Part shown: positions 20,101-27,444 of the stretch, piece by piece
Position numbering within the stretch: the first letter of the stretch is position 1
How the letters are laid out: every line of letters begins with the position of its first letter
NCBI GenBank assembly: GCA_020053355.1
Contig: JAGVNI010000016.1
Coordinates: forward strand, 1 to 64,000
DNA: 64,000 bases
Direction of reading: 5' to 3'
From: an archaeon
GTDB lineage: Archaea; Micrarchaeota; Micrarchaeia; Anstonellales; Bilamarchaeaceae
Made by a program: the position numbers and the translations under genes
The notes under the pieces: model-generated
What the model was told of the DNA's origin: nothing
Database searches by the model: none
The model's input: the letters and a program-made list of their open reading frames with translations, nothing else

Positions 20101-23100
20101 CGGTCCCCGACGGCGTCTACTCGCTTGAGGTCGTCTTCTATGAGAACGAGACGGTTGAAGGCCTATCGAGCTCTGACACCCTCCAGGGCAACTTCACGGT
20201 CGACAACAACCCGCCCTACCTGCAGTTCGAACCCCCGACCGAGACGTCCGGCTCAACCGCCAGCGGCAGGGATTACATCCTCGTGAACGTCAGCGCCATC
20301 GACATCACGCTGAACGAGATTCAAATCTTCCTATACAACTCCAGCGGCGACCAGATTGACAGCTTTGTTTCGGGTTCCTCGCCCGCGTTCGCCAATTTCA
20401 CCGGGCTTCCCGAAGGCCTATATTACTTCAACGCGACCGCATACGACCTGGCAGGATTCGAGAACAGCACGGAAACATGGAACGTCACGCTGACTTACCT
20501 CGCAATAGACGGAGAAGCTGCGCGCCCGGACCCGCAGGGATTCGGCTGGAACGTCACGATTCTCGCGAACGTCTCCAACGCGAGCGCAGTGCTCCTCGGC
20601 ATCACGCCCCCCGGCGGGAACGAGACGAACTATACGATGGCCAACCTGAGCGCAATCCTCTACGAATACAATTTCACGGGATGGGTGAACGGCACCTACC
20701 TCTACACAATATACGCAAACAACAGCGCCGGCTCATGGTTCAACGGGTCTGAGAACAACTTCACGCTCTTCCAGAACATATCAATCCAGGCACGGACCAT
20801 TGAAGACTTTTACATGGCAAACGAGACAATCAACCTCACCGACCCGGAGCAAATCAACGAGGACGCCCCGAAAATCAGGAACACGATATTCGGGGACGAA
20901 AACGGGATGATGCAGGCGAGGGACTCCCCGGTCGCATCCCGCGCGGCAATATCATATGCGCCGGGAGAGGGCATCCCGATTTCAGCCCATGTCATCGACA
21001 AGCTCGGCGTCCGCAATGTCAGCGCGATAATCCCGACAATGGGCGGCGACGAAACAGTCCAGTTGTCCCTCTCCTCAGGGACTGCCGTAAACGGCATCTG
21101 GAGGGCGCTCTGGACGCCCCACGACATTATCGGCGAGCATTACATCGTCCGGATAACCGCAGAAAACACGCTTCACATCAACCAGTCCTCGTATGTGAGC
21201 GTCGGGGACCCGCCCGGCCTGTGGATACTGCCAAACGGCCACGAGGACCCGAGCGGCCTCTGGTCGAACGACTTCAACGTCCGGGACGGCGACACCCATA
21301 CGTACGCAGAGGACAACTCGAACCCGGGCAGCGGGTGGGGCGAGTTCATCATATTCAACACGACCCAGATACAGTCCGACCGCGTCCGTGTCTGGGCCGA
21401 CTATGGGGCCCAGGTCGGTTCGGTCCAGGTCGATGTCTTTGACGGTTCGAAATGGGTGAACGCCCACAACGGCAGCATCACCAACCTGGCCTGGAACGAG
21501 CTGAGCTTCAACACGACCAACATCACTGCCGGGCGGTTCCGCTACAATTACACCGTCGGAGGGTGGATATACTGGCTCTACGAGTTCCAGTTCTACAACG
21601 TGACCACGTTCGTCAACCCTCCCGTGATATCGACAGGCGCCGCGACTTCGGTGGAAGAGAGCGCGGCGATACTCCACGGGACGGTCCTAAGCGATGGCGG
21701 AGACATGTGCCAGGTCCGTTTCCTGTACGGGAACGACACCAGCTACTCGAACTCGACGCCGTGGTTTAGCGACAAGTACACGGGAAATACGATCGGCTAC
21801 CGGATTGCCGGGCTTGAGAACGGCATGACCTACCACTTCATCGCCCAGATAAACAACAGCGCGAACATGACAAACGGCTCAAGCCAGTCTTTCACCGCCG
21901 GCCCTGCGGCCACCGGGTGGGCGAGCGCGACCGGATTCGACGACCCGGACGGAAGGTGGCTTGAGGAGGGGAACATGTACGACGACGACCTCGTTTCCGA
22001 GGCTCACAGCTTCCATGACGTCAACGACGTGGACGGCGTCTGGAGCTCCTACCTTTACGTGAACCGCTCTCCTGAACTCCAGACCCGGCGCATCCGGTTC
22101 AATGCCAAATCGACCGATATCGACCTTGCCGAAGTCGAGGTTTATTCCAATGGAACCTGGACAACGGTGTACAACTCCACGTTCATAGACAGCATCTGGA
22201 CCGATGCCATCTTCAACCTCTCGAACGTGAGCCAGGCGAGAATCCGCTTCCGCGCAATCGCGAACAACCGCGGATTCGAATACCGTCTGGCCGAATTCGA
22301 CTTCTACAAGTCGCCAGTCACCGCGTTTGAGAACCAGAGCCGGCTCGACAACTGGGGCCCGACAAACGCATCCTGCTACCTGTTCATGAAGACGCAATTC
22401 TGGAACGGGACGGACTGGCAAGACGATGACGTTGTCGTGAACGAGACGACCCCTCGCATGCTGGAGCCCTCCGATGTCCTGAAGCTGGACCTGATATGGA
22501 ACCCGAACAACTATTCCACGAACAACCTGAGCTTCGGAACCGGCGTTTACCGCGTGTACTCGGCCTGCCATGACAACGAAAGCAATGTCCTGATGGACTT
22601 CAACGGCACACTCGTCAACAGCACGTTCAATTTCACCTATGATACTACAAACCCCGAAGTTATCATCGTGAGCCCTGCCAATGGCACCAATTACACCCTC
22701 ACCAGCACTATTCCCATCCGGATTAACGTTACCGAGGATTTCTATGTGGCGACTGTCCTTGCCAACGTCTCCACCGCTATCGGTTATGAAATCGTGACAC
22801 TCGCATTCAACTCGACATCCGGGCTTTGGGAGTACGATTACCTGAACACTAATTACGTGGGCATTTACACAATCCGGGCAATCGCCAATGACACCTCGGG
22901 CAACGTGAACGACACCGAATTCGTCCAGGTGAATGTCATTGATATCTCCGCCCCGAGCGTCGTCCTCATATCCCCCCCGGACGGCTACGCCAACTCCACC
23001 TCCCCGCTGAATGTCACGTTCACATGCAACGTCACCGACAACTACGACACAGACAACATCAGCCTTTTCATAACGGACCGCTTCGGGCACAACTTCTCCT

Positions 23101-24443
23101 ATAACGGCACCACCCCCGTTTCCGGGGTATATACTACCGCCAGCTTCACGCTCGACCTGCCCCAGGGCACATACGCATGGAACTGCCTTGCATACGATTC
23201 AAGCAACAACAGCGCATGGGCCCCGGCCAACTGGTCCCTCACGATAGGCCCGCCGAACTGCCCGATAATCAATTCCAGCGGCGTGTTCAACCAGTCCGGC
23301 AATTACCTGGACGCGCCGAATCCGGCGGCACCCCTTGGCGGCTACGCCTGCGTGGTTATAGCATCGTCCGACGTGGTATTCGACTGCAATGGATACAACA
23401 TCACGGGCATTGGCGTCGCGCCCCCGACATATGGCGTCCTGGTGAACGGCTCGTATTCTAACATCACCCTAAGGAACTGCCCTGGAATCTCCAACTACAC
23501 ATACGGCATCGATGCCTTCCAGCCAACCGGCTTCACCGTCTCCAATTCGAGCGCGTTCAACAACACCTACGGCTTCTATTCCAACGGCACGGGGGGCGCG
23601 AACGCAACAGGCAGTTCGTTTAGCAACAACACCTACGGCGTCTGGCTTGAGGGCTCAGCCAACGCATCCCTTGGCAGCAACAGCATCGCCGACAACACGG
23701 GGACGGGAATCCATGTGGATGCCAATTCCACAAACGCCAGCCTGGTCTCGAACACCATCTGCGGCAACGGCTTCGACCTCGACAGCCAGGGCGGAAACGG
23801 CACGGGCTCGCTCGACCGCTGCGATTCGTTCATGGGGTGGAGCGAGAACAATCATTTCGGCTGCGAGTACTCGTGCAGCTCGATGTGGCACCGTTTCTTC
23901 GGGAACGCCAATGGCACCATCGTCCTCACCGACAATCCCGGCGCGGGAATGGTCTACAGCTGGAACGCGACTGCGATGAACGTATATTTCGCTGATTTCG
24001 ACTCGGCGATAGACTGGCAGGCGTTGGCGGCAATCGGCCAGACAACTGCGAATGCGAGCGCCTCAAACGACTTCATCGAGCTCGACACCTCCTTCAACAC
24101 CAGCTCATTCGACGACAACATCAACGCCACATACTCGAGCGACGGCTCGGCTCCAATCGAGACCGCCAACTACACGGTTTACGGCAGGCCTATTAGCCTT
24201 ATCCCAATCGCGAACTCCACCGCATTCAACACCAGCTTCGACACCGGCATCCTCTGGGACACATCAGACGGAGGAACCGAATACACCAATACAATAAACC
24301 AGAGCACGGTCTGGATGGTGGCGGTGAATGCCAGCTCGGCAGACACCTACGGGACGTACGACTTCCTTGTCCAGGTGCCGGATACTCTCGCAACCTATGA
24401 AGGGGGCAATGACGTCATATCCGTATATGTCGAACTGAAGTGA
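14136..24443 (+). CDS. Giant multidomain secreted/surface protein (3435 aa)
   Basis: Starts at ATG 14136 just after a TATA box. Order of parts: N-terminal hydrophobic segment (about residues 12-32, signal or anchor); Pro/Glu/Asn/Thr-rich spacer (172-272); a domain ending in a Cys/Trp motif (CAEWDFEGQLCTG, about 466-478); a propeller-like section with repeated YWNGSxWS blades (about 680-1100); an Ig-like domain; two tandem 410-residue repeats (about 1203-2026); Ig-like segments; two discoidin-like domains around a fibronectin-III-like segment (about 2355-2730); more Ig-like domains; a short beta-helix; and the C-terminal domain shared with the preceding gene. N-x-S/T sequons are dense throughout. 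The architecture points to an extracellular adhesin or glycan-binding protein. The substrate cannot be read from sequence. Confidence 0.85.
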   Translation: MAEGIQENTAKAVMPLLIFPLFLSLLTMTQLVNVTHVEGLADDFSGMVLEAVTASSTYDVPYEVLEKQDGEWILVNATLPEENYTLNVLSSSSSESNPGESGLSEPYITDVTFQDGLLPDFSNLIVSYESAGGPPAEIPHSFIAVEPGSWATLALERAPEPDESIIFAAHLEEPANPSGNETGSDVTTPEPVIPETPETPESNETSPEPPQEPVLPDDGNETGFSENGTSMNETQAAGLPEPEPALNETTDGILNETDDGIYVSDDSENSTLLIPGNYTIEAINETNETIGLYANLDSLVNLTNETLGNETQGLDATGGFVPPEFPASWGKPTSQKFQVRGSKGRSFDADISISRNGAEVSFGIGKGMPGFGVPGGKFDIAIKPDKNKSGSKEERPFAPIEEVRLKDVDLSSGDGFDLGLEYLSPNELPFGKSARQAFAIDPTMLSFTSGEVSVRAKGSELYKCAEWDFEGQLCTGSWEWQADIVPGEIYTISIGPDDPAWAEYNTTYGAPRCGNSSSPCYANSSLLQSRDSLVTPEPNQPNTLDSCADGSSGIYWMDESVENITVTDLNGTTFNAGDTVSVTATVYCFDATSDNINFLYTSSASSPSWTTVGYTDPCPLIGVNTITKTFVLDSVPGEHAVRVTIQFLGDTATTCGAGSYDDNDDVAFMVNGTDVPQPGDAVMAYRSNTGVFGVNSPKIRFWNASGAGAWGREIELQSAGSPVRFARAAWSPLSSKVVVVTQSDDGNLDGYVCMANCSRPGSWSYSSNIGAVLATTPPRRFDIAFETSTGDLILTYSVVSANTARDLAYKVLPSGTSSFSGLTEQYLDDSVHATNLVYSWVRMDSKPGNSQEIALVAFDVTDSDINSWIWNGSAWNNQTEISNAAASTAGYEALAIRYAADGSVAMVMGAEGANGTVDSKYWNGSAWSSAITFDVDGTDLNDVRWANLKADPASDDLQAVFTDNGADLTTAYWNGSTWSVTTGMDNAIDSAVARSADFEWNLTGSVGRLVWDTDGAGTTLSQRPCTPQCTGTTATSSAYAGTGAWVTMWRNPSSAGNVRILSARLNSFFDIGSYSFSSASAFSNYGDAAITSDTTVSTFESYSIAFNTSDATPPFINFTAPTPLNNTVIYVDNAYINVTVTDNTAVNTVTLEWNGTNQTINNTSGTSWEINKTGLVPGVYTYRVFANDSSGNLNVSETRRLVYGSRPSVIVLDPQGGTYDQSSYIPIAINATDSDNISKAIATITLPNSTQENITLVISPPGDNFNFNTIGIAWFIENWSISPSQTCVADINGTVPGKAFTSLYGDGSPYSDTYCSLVTTRPLYGDFDLNVSFDILASDGVDNAINFKLTEDRSSFSSKQAFLSLGNWTGEGRTYDVFVDDGSTSGYMLTRDTDDTAGKFRITRSGDNFTFYTWNNTDSSWTLENSSILNMSTVLFITMESESAFAGWGTMNVTWDNLTIIKSPYYIGSFNNTGQTGLYNIAFYVNDTLNAVNDSETANFTIAAINDPPTVPFILAPTIGQNVYGEFNITWSSVIEEENDTVQFNITLLNSDGSDNATIVADYGNASATNYPWDTSVYPDGEYSMRVTVYENETVDGLDNSYTLAGTFFINNAVPSVVVIAPLGGDYPDCLPVSISINASDSGGIDTAIATITLPDNTSVNITLDGGQTSDNFSVDSMGADWIDEATLVGPSQVCTVDIDTSVPGAAYTSLEGPDGLPLTTTLCSAISSQAIDGDFDISIDFSITGSSSIDHALNFQVLETQSSADATKLVFMTLSNWTGLGQNYEIYVNDGNITDYVMQRPTNDTSGRFRIVRQANNFTFYIWNNTASAWDLETVDFSEYNLSRALYVSFESESDYPGWGTMNVSWDNFNATYSNNTFAMFTDTCQIGLYNVSFYVNDTLGSVNDTEKTNFTIVDINNPPSSPYILAPANGDIISGQFNITGTQVFDQENDSLRMNITLLNPDYTFNSTIASDVGNATATFYEWDTTTVPDGVYSLEVVFYENETVEGLSSSDTLQGNFTVDNNPPYLQFEPPTETSGSTASGRDYILVNVSAIDITLNEIQIFLYNSSGDQIDSFVSGSSPAFANFTGLPEGLYYFNATAYDLAGFENSTETWNVTLTYLAIDGEAARPDPQGFGWNVTILANVSNASAVLLGITPPGGNETNYTMANLSAILYEYNFTGWVNGTYLYTIYANNSAGSWFNGSENNFTLFQNISIQARTIEDFYMANETINLTDPEQINEDAPKIRNTIFGDENGMMQARDSPVASRAAISYAPGEGIPISAHVIDKLGVRNVSAIIPTMGGDETVQLSLSSGTAVNGIWRALWTPHDIIGEHYIVRITAENTLHINQSSYVSVGDPPGLWILPNGHEDPSGLWSNDFNVRDGDTHTYAEDNSNPGSGWGEFIIFNTTQIQSDRVRVWADYGAQVGSVQVDVFDGSKWVNAHNGSITNLAWNELSFNTTNITAGRFRYNYTVGGWIYWLYEFQFYNVTTFVNPPVISTGAATSVEESAAILHGTVLSDGGDMCQVRFLYGNDTSYSNSTPWFSDKYTGNTIGYRIAGLENGMTYHFIAQINNSANMTNGSSQSFTAGPAATGWASATGFDDPDGRWLEEGNMYDDDLVSEAHSFHDVNDVDGVWSSYLYVNRSPELQTRRIRFNAKSTDIDLAEVEVYSNGTWTTVYNSTFIDSIWTDAIFNLSNVSQARIRFRAIANNRGFEYRLAEFDFYKSPVTAFENQSRLDNWGPTNASCYLFMKTQFWNGTDWQDDDVVVNETTPRMLEPSDVLKLDLIWNPNNYSTNNLSFGTGVYRVYSACHDNESNVLMDFNGTLVNSTFNFTYDTTNPEVIIVSPANGTNYTLTSTIPIRINVTEDFYVATVLANVSTAIGYEIVTLAFNSTSGLWEYDYLNTNYVGIYTIRAIANDTSGNVNDTEFVQVNVIDISAPSVVLISPPDGYANSTSPLNVTFTCNVTDNYDTDNISLFITDRFGHNFSYNGTTPVSGVYTTASFTLDLPQGTYAWNCLAYDSSNNSAWAPANWSLTIGPPNCPIINSSGVFNQSGNYLDAPNPAAPLGGYACVVIASSDVVFDCNGYNITGIGVAPPTYGVLVNGSYSNITLRNCPGISNYTYGIDAFQPTGFTVSNSSAFNNTYGFYSNGTGGANATGSSFSNNTYGVWLEGSANASLGSNSIADNTGTGIHVDANSTNASLVSNTICGNGFDLDSQGGNGTGSLDRCDSFMGWSENNHFGCEYSCSSMWHRFFGNANGTIVLTDNPGAGMVYSWNATAMNVYFADFDSAIDWQALAAIGQTTANASASNDFIELDTSFNTSSFDDNINATYSSDGSAPIETANYTVYGRPISLIPIANSTAFNTSFDTGILWDTSDGGTEYTNTINQSTVWMVAVNASSADTYGTYDFLVQVPDTLATYEGGNDVISVYVELK
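17743..20214 (+). repeat. Tandem duplication of a 410-residue domain set
   Basis: Two adjacent copies, 17743-18975 and 18976-20214. Each contains PSV(I/V)V, INA(T/S)DS, AIATITLP, PSQ(T/V)C, VPG(K/A)A(F/Y)TSL, GDFD(L/I), SLGNWTG/TLSNWTG, (K/R)FRI(T/V)R, NFTFY(T/I)WNNT, GWGTMNV(T/S)WDN, GLYN(I/V)(A/S)FYVNDTL, PP, ILAP, FNIT, NITLLN, W(D)T, DG(E/V)YS and YENETV. The middle part looks like a LamG/laminin-G-type jelly roll. This is an internal duplication within one protein. Confidence 0.8.
23820..24440 (+). other. Shared C-terminal domain (copy 2)
   Basis: Region of about 207 residues from CDSFMGWSEN to YEGGNDVISVYVELK. It matches the end of the upstream giant protein almost column for column (CEYSCSSMWHRFFGNANG is identical in both). 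See the copy at 13378-14004. Confidence 0.8.
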
Positions 24444-24537
24444 GCCTCGCAGCGGAAGTGGCAGCGCGGGGCGGAAAAATAAGCAGTAATAAAACCCTTC
24501 TTTGAGATAGTGCAAAAAACCTGTTTATGTGGTCAAC

Positions 24538-27444
24538 ATGGAGCAAAGACTCGAGCTCACAACCAAAAGCCATATCAAGGACGTGCAAGGGGACCAGCTC
24601 TCGGCCCGCCTGAAAAAGGAGCTGGGCGCCAATATCGCCTGCCGTTTCATAGACGCGTACAATTTCGCGCAAACGCTTCCTGAGGGCGAGATGGCGGCCC
24701 TCGCAGAAGACGTATTCGCCGACAGCGTCACATTGGATTACTCGTTTCGGGAGCCTCTGTTTCCTGATTGCTGGCGCATAGAAATCGGCATGCTCCCGGG
24801 CGTCACCGACAATATCGGCCATACCGCCTCCGAAGCGGTCAAGGACCGCCTCGGGAAGGGCATCGGCGTCCATTACTCCCGCGTTTATGCCCTGAAAGGC
24901 GAAGTGGACGAGCTCCTGTGCGAGCGCATCGCCATGATGCTCCACAACCCTCTTGTCGAGCGCCATATAATACATGCCCCCGGGGCGGACGTGCCGGCAT
25001 ACCTTCCGGTGGTGCACATCGTCCACGAGCCGACTGTCGCGAGAATCAGCCTGCATATGGGGAAAGAGCGCTTCGAAGCGCTCGTAAAAGAGCGCCTGCT
25101 GTCATTGTCGTTCGAGGAATTTACGGCCATCAAGGGCTATTTCAAGGACGAGAAGGTACTGGATGCGAGGAAAAAGGTCGGCCTGGACAACAAAATCACC
25201 GACGTGGAGCTGGAGGCGTTCGCCCAGACCTGGAGCGAGCACTGCAAGCACAAGATTTTCAACGCCATGATAACCTATGACGAGGACGGGGAGAAGCACG
25301 CCATCAACTCGCTCTTCAAGACGTTCATCCGGGGTGCGACAGAGCAAATCAAGAAGCCCTATGTCGTCAGCGTCTTCAAGGACAACGGCGGAATCATCAA
25401 GTTCAACCACGAATATGACATCGCAATCAAGGTGGAGACGCACAACGCCCCCTCCGCACTCGACCCCTATGGCGGCGCCTTAACCGGGATATTGGGCGTC
25501 CAGCGCGATGTTTTGGGGACCGGCATGGGAGCGAATCCGATAGCCAACCTGGATGTTTTGTGCTTCGGGCCCCTTAACGCGAAGAAGGAAGACTTCCCCA
25601 AAGGCGTCCTGCACCCGCGCGTGATATATGACGGCGTCGTGCGCGGAATAGAGCATGGCGGGAACAAGATGGGCATCCCGACCGTGAACGGCTCCATCAC
25701 ATTCGAAACGGAATACACCTGCCGCCCGCTCGTCTATTGCGGGACGGTCGGCATCATGCCATCGGCAATAGGGGGCAGGAGGACGAGTGAAAAGGAAATC
25801 AAGCCCGGCTACCTTGCCGTCATGGTGGGCGGCCGAATCGGGAAAGACGGCATCCACGGCGCGACCTTCTCATCCATGCAGATAGACTCGTCCGTTCCCC
25901 AGAGCGTCGTCCAGATTGGGGACCCGATAACGCAGAAAAAAACGCTCGACATGATAATCGAGGCCCGGGGAAAGATGCTCTACGAAGCGATTACTGACAA
26001 CGGCGCAGGAGGCTTGTCATCGAGCCTGGGAGAGCTGGCCCAATTCTCGAACGGGGTCGAAATCTACCTGGATAAGTGCCCGCTCAAATACTCCGGCCTG
26101 GACCCCTGGGAAATCCTCATTTCCGAATCCCAGGAGCGCATGAGCATCGCAATCAAGCCCGAAAAACTCGAAGAACTTATGGCGCTTGCCAAAATCCACG
26201 GAGCCGAGGCCACGGTTGTCGGGAAATTCACCGACAGCGGCAAGTTCCACGTGCTCTTCAAGGACCAGACGGTCGCGTACCTCGACATGGAGTTCCTGCA
26301 CGAAGGCGTCCCGCAGTACAAGCTGAAAGCATCCTGGAAGAAGCTGATGTATCCTGAGCCTACAATCGGGAAGTTCTACCCGGAGGATGTCCTCCATAAG
26401 CTCCTTTCCTCGCCGAATATCACGGTCAAGGAATCGGTCATCCGGCGCTTCGACCACGAAGTCAAGGGGCAGAGCGTCATCAAGCCCCTGATGGGCGGCC
26501 CGAACGATGCTGCAGTACTCCGTCCCCTTTTCAATTCGGATGAGGGCCTGGTGATTTCCCATGGCATCTGCCCAAGATACGCCCAGGACGGCTATGCCAT
26601 GGCAGCCCTCGCATTCGACGAAGCGGTGCGGAACGCGATTGCCGTCGGTGCGAAATTCGGCTACCTTGCCTGCCTGGACAACTTCTCCTGGCCAGACCCT
26701 GTGCTTTCGGCAAGGACTCCGGACGGGGAGCAGAAGCTCGGAAGCCTTGTGCGCGCATGCCTCGCCCTTTACGAATGCACGACTGCATACAACGTGCCGA
26801 TAGTCTCTGGGAAAGACAGCATGAAAAACGACTATTATTCCGGCGAGAGAAAATACTCCATCCTTCCGACGCTGCTTGTCACGGTCGTCGGGAAGATGGG
26901 CCGCGTGCAGAACGCCGTCAGCTCGGAATTCAAGAAGCCTGGTGATATAATATACGTCCTTGGGACCACCCATGACGATTTGGGCGGCAGCGAATTCAAC
27001 CGGCTTTTCGGAGGAATCGGGAACAACCCGCCGCAGCTGCATATGGACGAGCACATCCCCCTTTACAGGGCGCTATCGGACGCGATTGAAGACGGGCTCG
27101 TGGCCTCAGCCCATGACGTTTCGGACGGGGGCATCGCGGTCGCTTTCGCCGAATCCGCCCTCGGGTTCAGCCTCGGCGCGGAACTGGATTTGAACCTGGT
27201 GGCATCGGTCTGCGAGAGGGACGAGGCGCTGCTCTTTTCGGAAAGCCCCGGCCGCTTCATCGTGAGCGTGGCGGTTGAGAAAGCCGAGAAGTTCGAAAAA
27301 AGGATGCAGGGCGTCGTATGCAGGAAAGCCGGCCGGGTGCGGGGTGACCGGCGCTTCATGATAAAGCGCGGCGACAGCCCGCTCATCAACGATTCAATAG
27401 AGAACATGCGGAATTCCTACTTCAAAGGTGTGGAAATTGCTTGA
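24538..27444 (+). CDS. purL: Phosphoribosylformylglycinamidine synthase, PurSL type
   Basis: Catalyses the ATP-dependent FGAR to FGAM step of purine synthesis. I chose ATG 24538; an in-frame GTG lies three codons upstream at 24529. About 968 residues. The N-terminal 200 or so resemble a PurS-like duplication (LPGVTDNIGH near residue 85). The PurL body follows, with SEHCKHK near residue 233, VETHNAPSALDPYGGA, DNGAGGLS near 487 and SGKDSM near 758. The C-terminal glutaminase domain of the 1300-residue PurL is absent, so a separate PurQ must supply ammonia; none is present in this window. It overlaps ArgRS and probably heads its operon. No convincing TATA box was found. Confidence 0.9.
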   Translation: MEQRLELTTKSHIKDVQGDQLSARLKKELGANIACRFIDAYNFAQTLPEGEMAALAEDVFADSVTLDYSFREPLFPDCWRIEIGMLPGVTDNIGHTASEAVKDRLGKGIGVHYSRVYALKGEVDELLCERIAMMLHNPLVERHIIHAPGADVPAYLPVVHIVHEPTVARISLHMGKERFEALVKERLLSLSFEEFTAIKGYFKDEKVLDARKKVGLDNKITDVELEAFAQTWSEHCKHKIFNAMITYDEDGEKHAINSLFKTFIRGATEQIKKPYVVSVFKDNGGIIKFNHEYDIAIKVETHNAPSALDPYGGALTGILGVQRDVLGTGMGANPIANLDVLCFGPLNAKKEDFPKGVLHPRVIYDGVVRGIEHGGNKMGIPTVNGSITFETEYTCRPLVYCGTVGIMPSAIGGRRTSEKEIKPGYLAVMVGGRIGKDGIHGATFSSMQIDSSVPQSVVQIGDPITQKKTLDMIIEARGKMLYEAITDNGAGGLSSSLGELAQFSNGVEIYLDKCPLKYSGLDPWEILISESQERMSIAIKPEKLEELMALAKIHGAEATVVGKFTDSGKFHVLFKDQTVAYLDMEFLHEGVPQYKLKASWKKLMYPEPTIGKFYPEDVLHKLLSSPNITVKESVIRRFDHEVKGQSVIKPLMGGPNDAAVLRPLFNSDEGLVISHGICPRYAQDGYAMAALAFDEAVRNAIAVGAKFGYLACLDNFSWPDPVLSARTPDGEQKLGSLVRACLALYECTTAYNVPIVSGKDSMKNDYYSGERKYSILPTLLVTVVGKMGRVQNAVSSEFKKPGDIIYVLGTTHDDLGGSEFNRLFGGIGNNPPQLHMDEHIPLYRALSDAIEDGLVASAHDVSDGGIAVAFAESALGFSLGAELDLNLVASVCERDEALLFSESPGRFIVSVAVEKAEKFEKRMQGVVCRKAGRVRGDRRFMIKRGDSPLINDSIENMRNSYFKGVEIA
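27426..27430 (+). promoter_or_regulatory. Shine-Dalgarno AGGTG deciding the argS start
   Basis: AGGTG inside the 3' end of purL, six bases before TTG 27437. It overlaps the alternative GTG at 27428, which therefore cannot use it. Confidence 0.5.

Noticed and set aside
21879-23090. 403-codon minus-strand frame inside the second giant gene
   Set aside because: Antisense shadow of a strongly coding plus-strand frame; composition is the mirror of N-x-S/T-rich coding DNA.
26017-27054. 345-codon minus-strand frame inside purL
   Set aside because: Antisense to conserved PurL motifs; no independent evidence.
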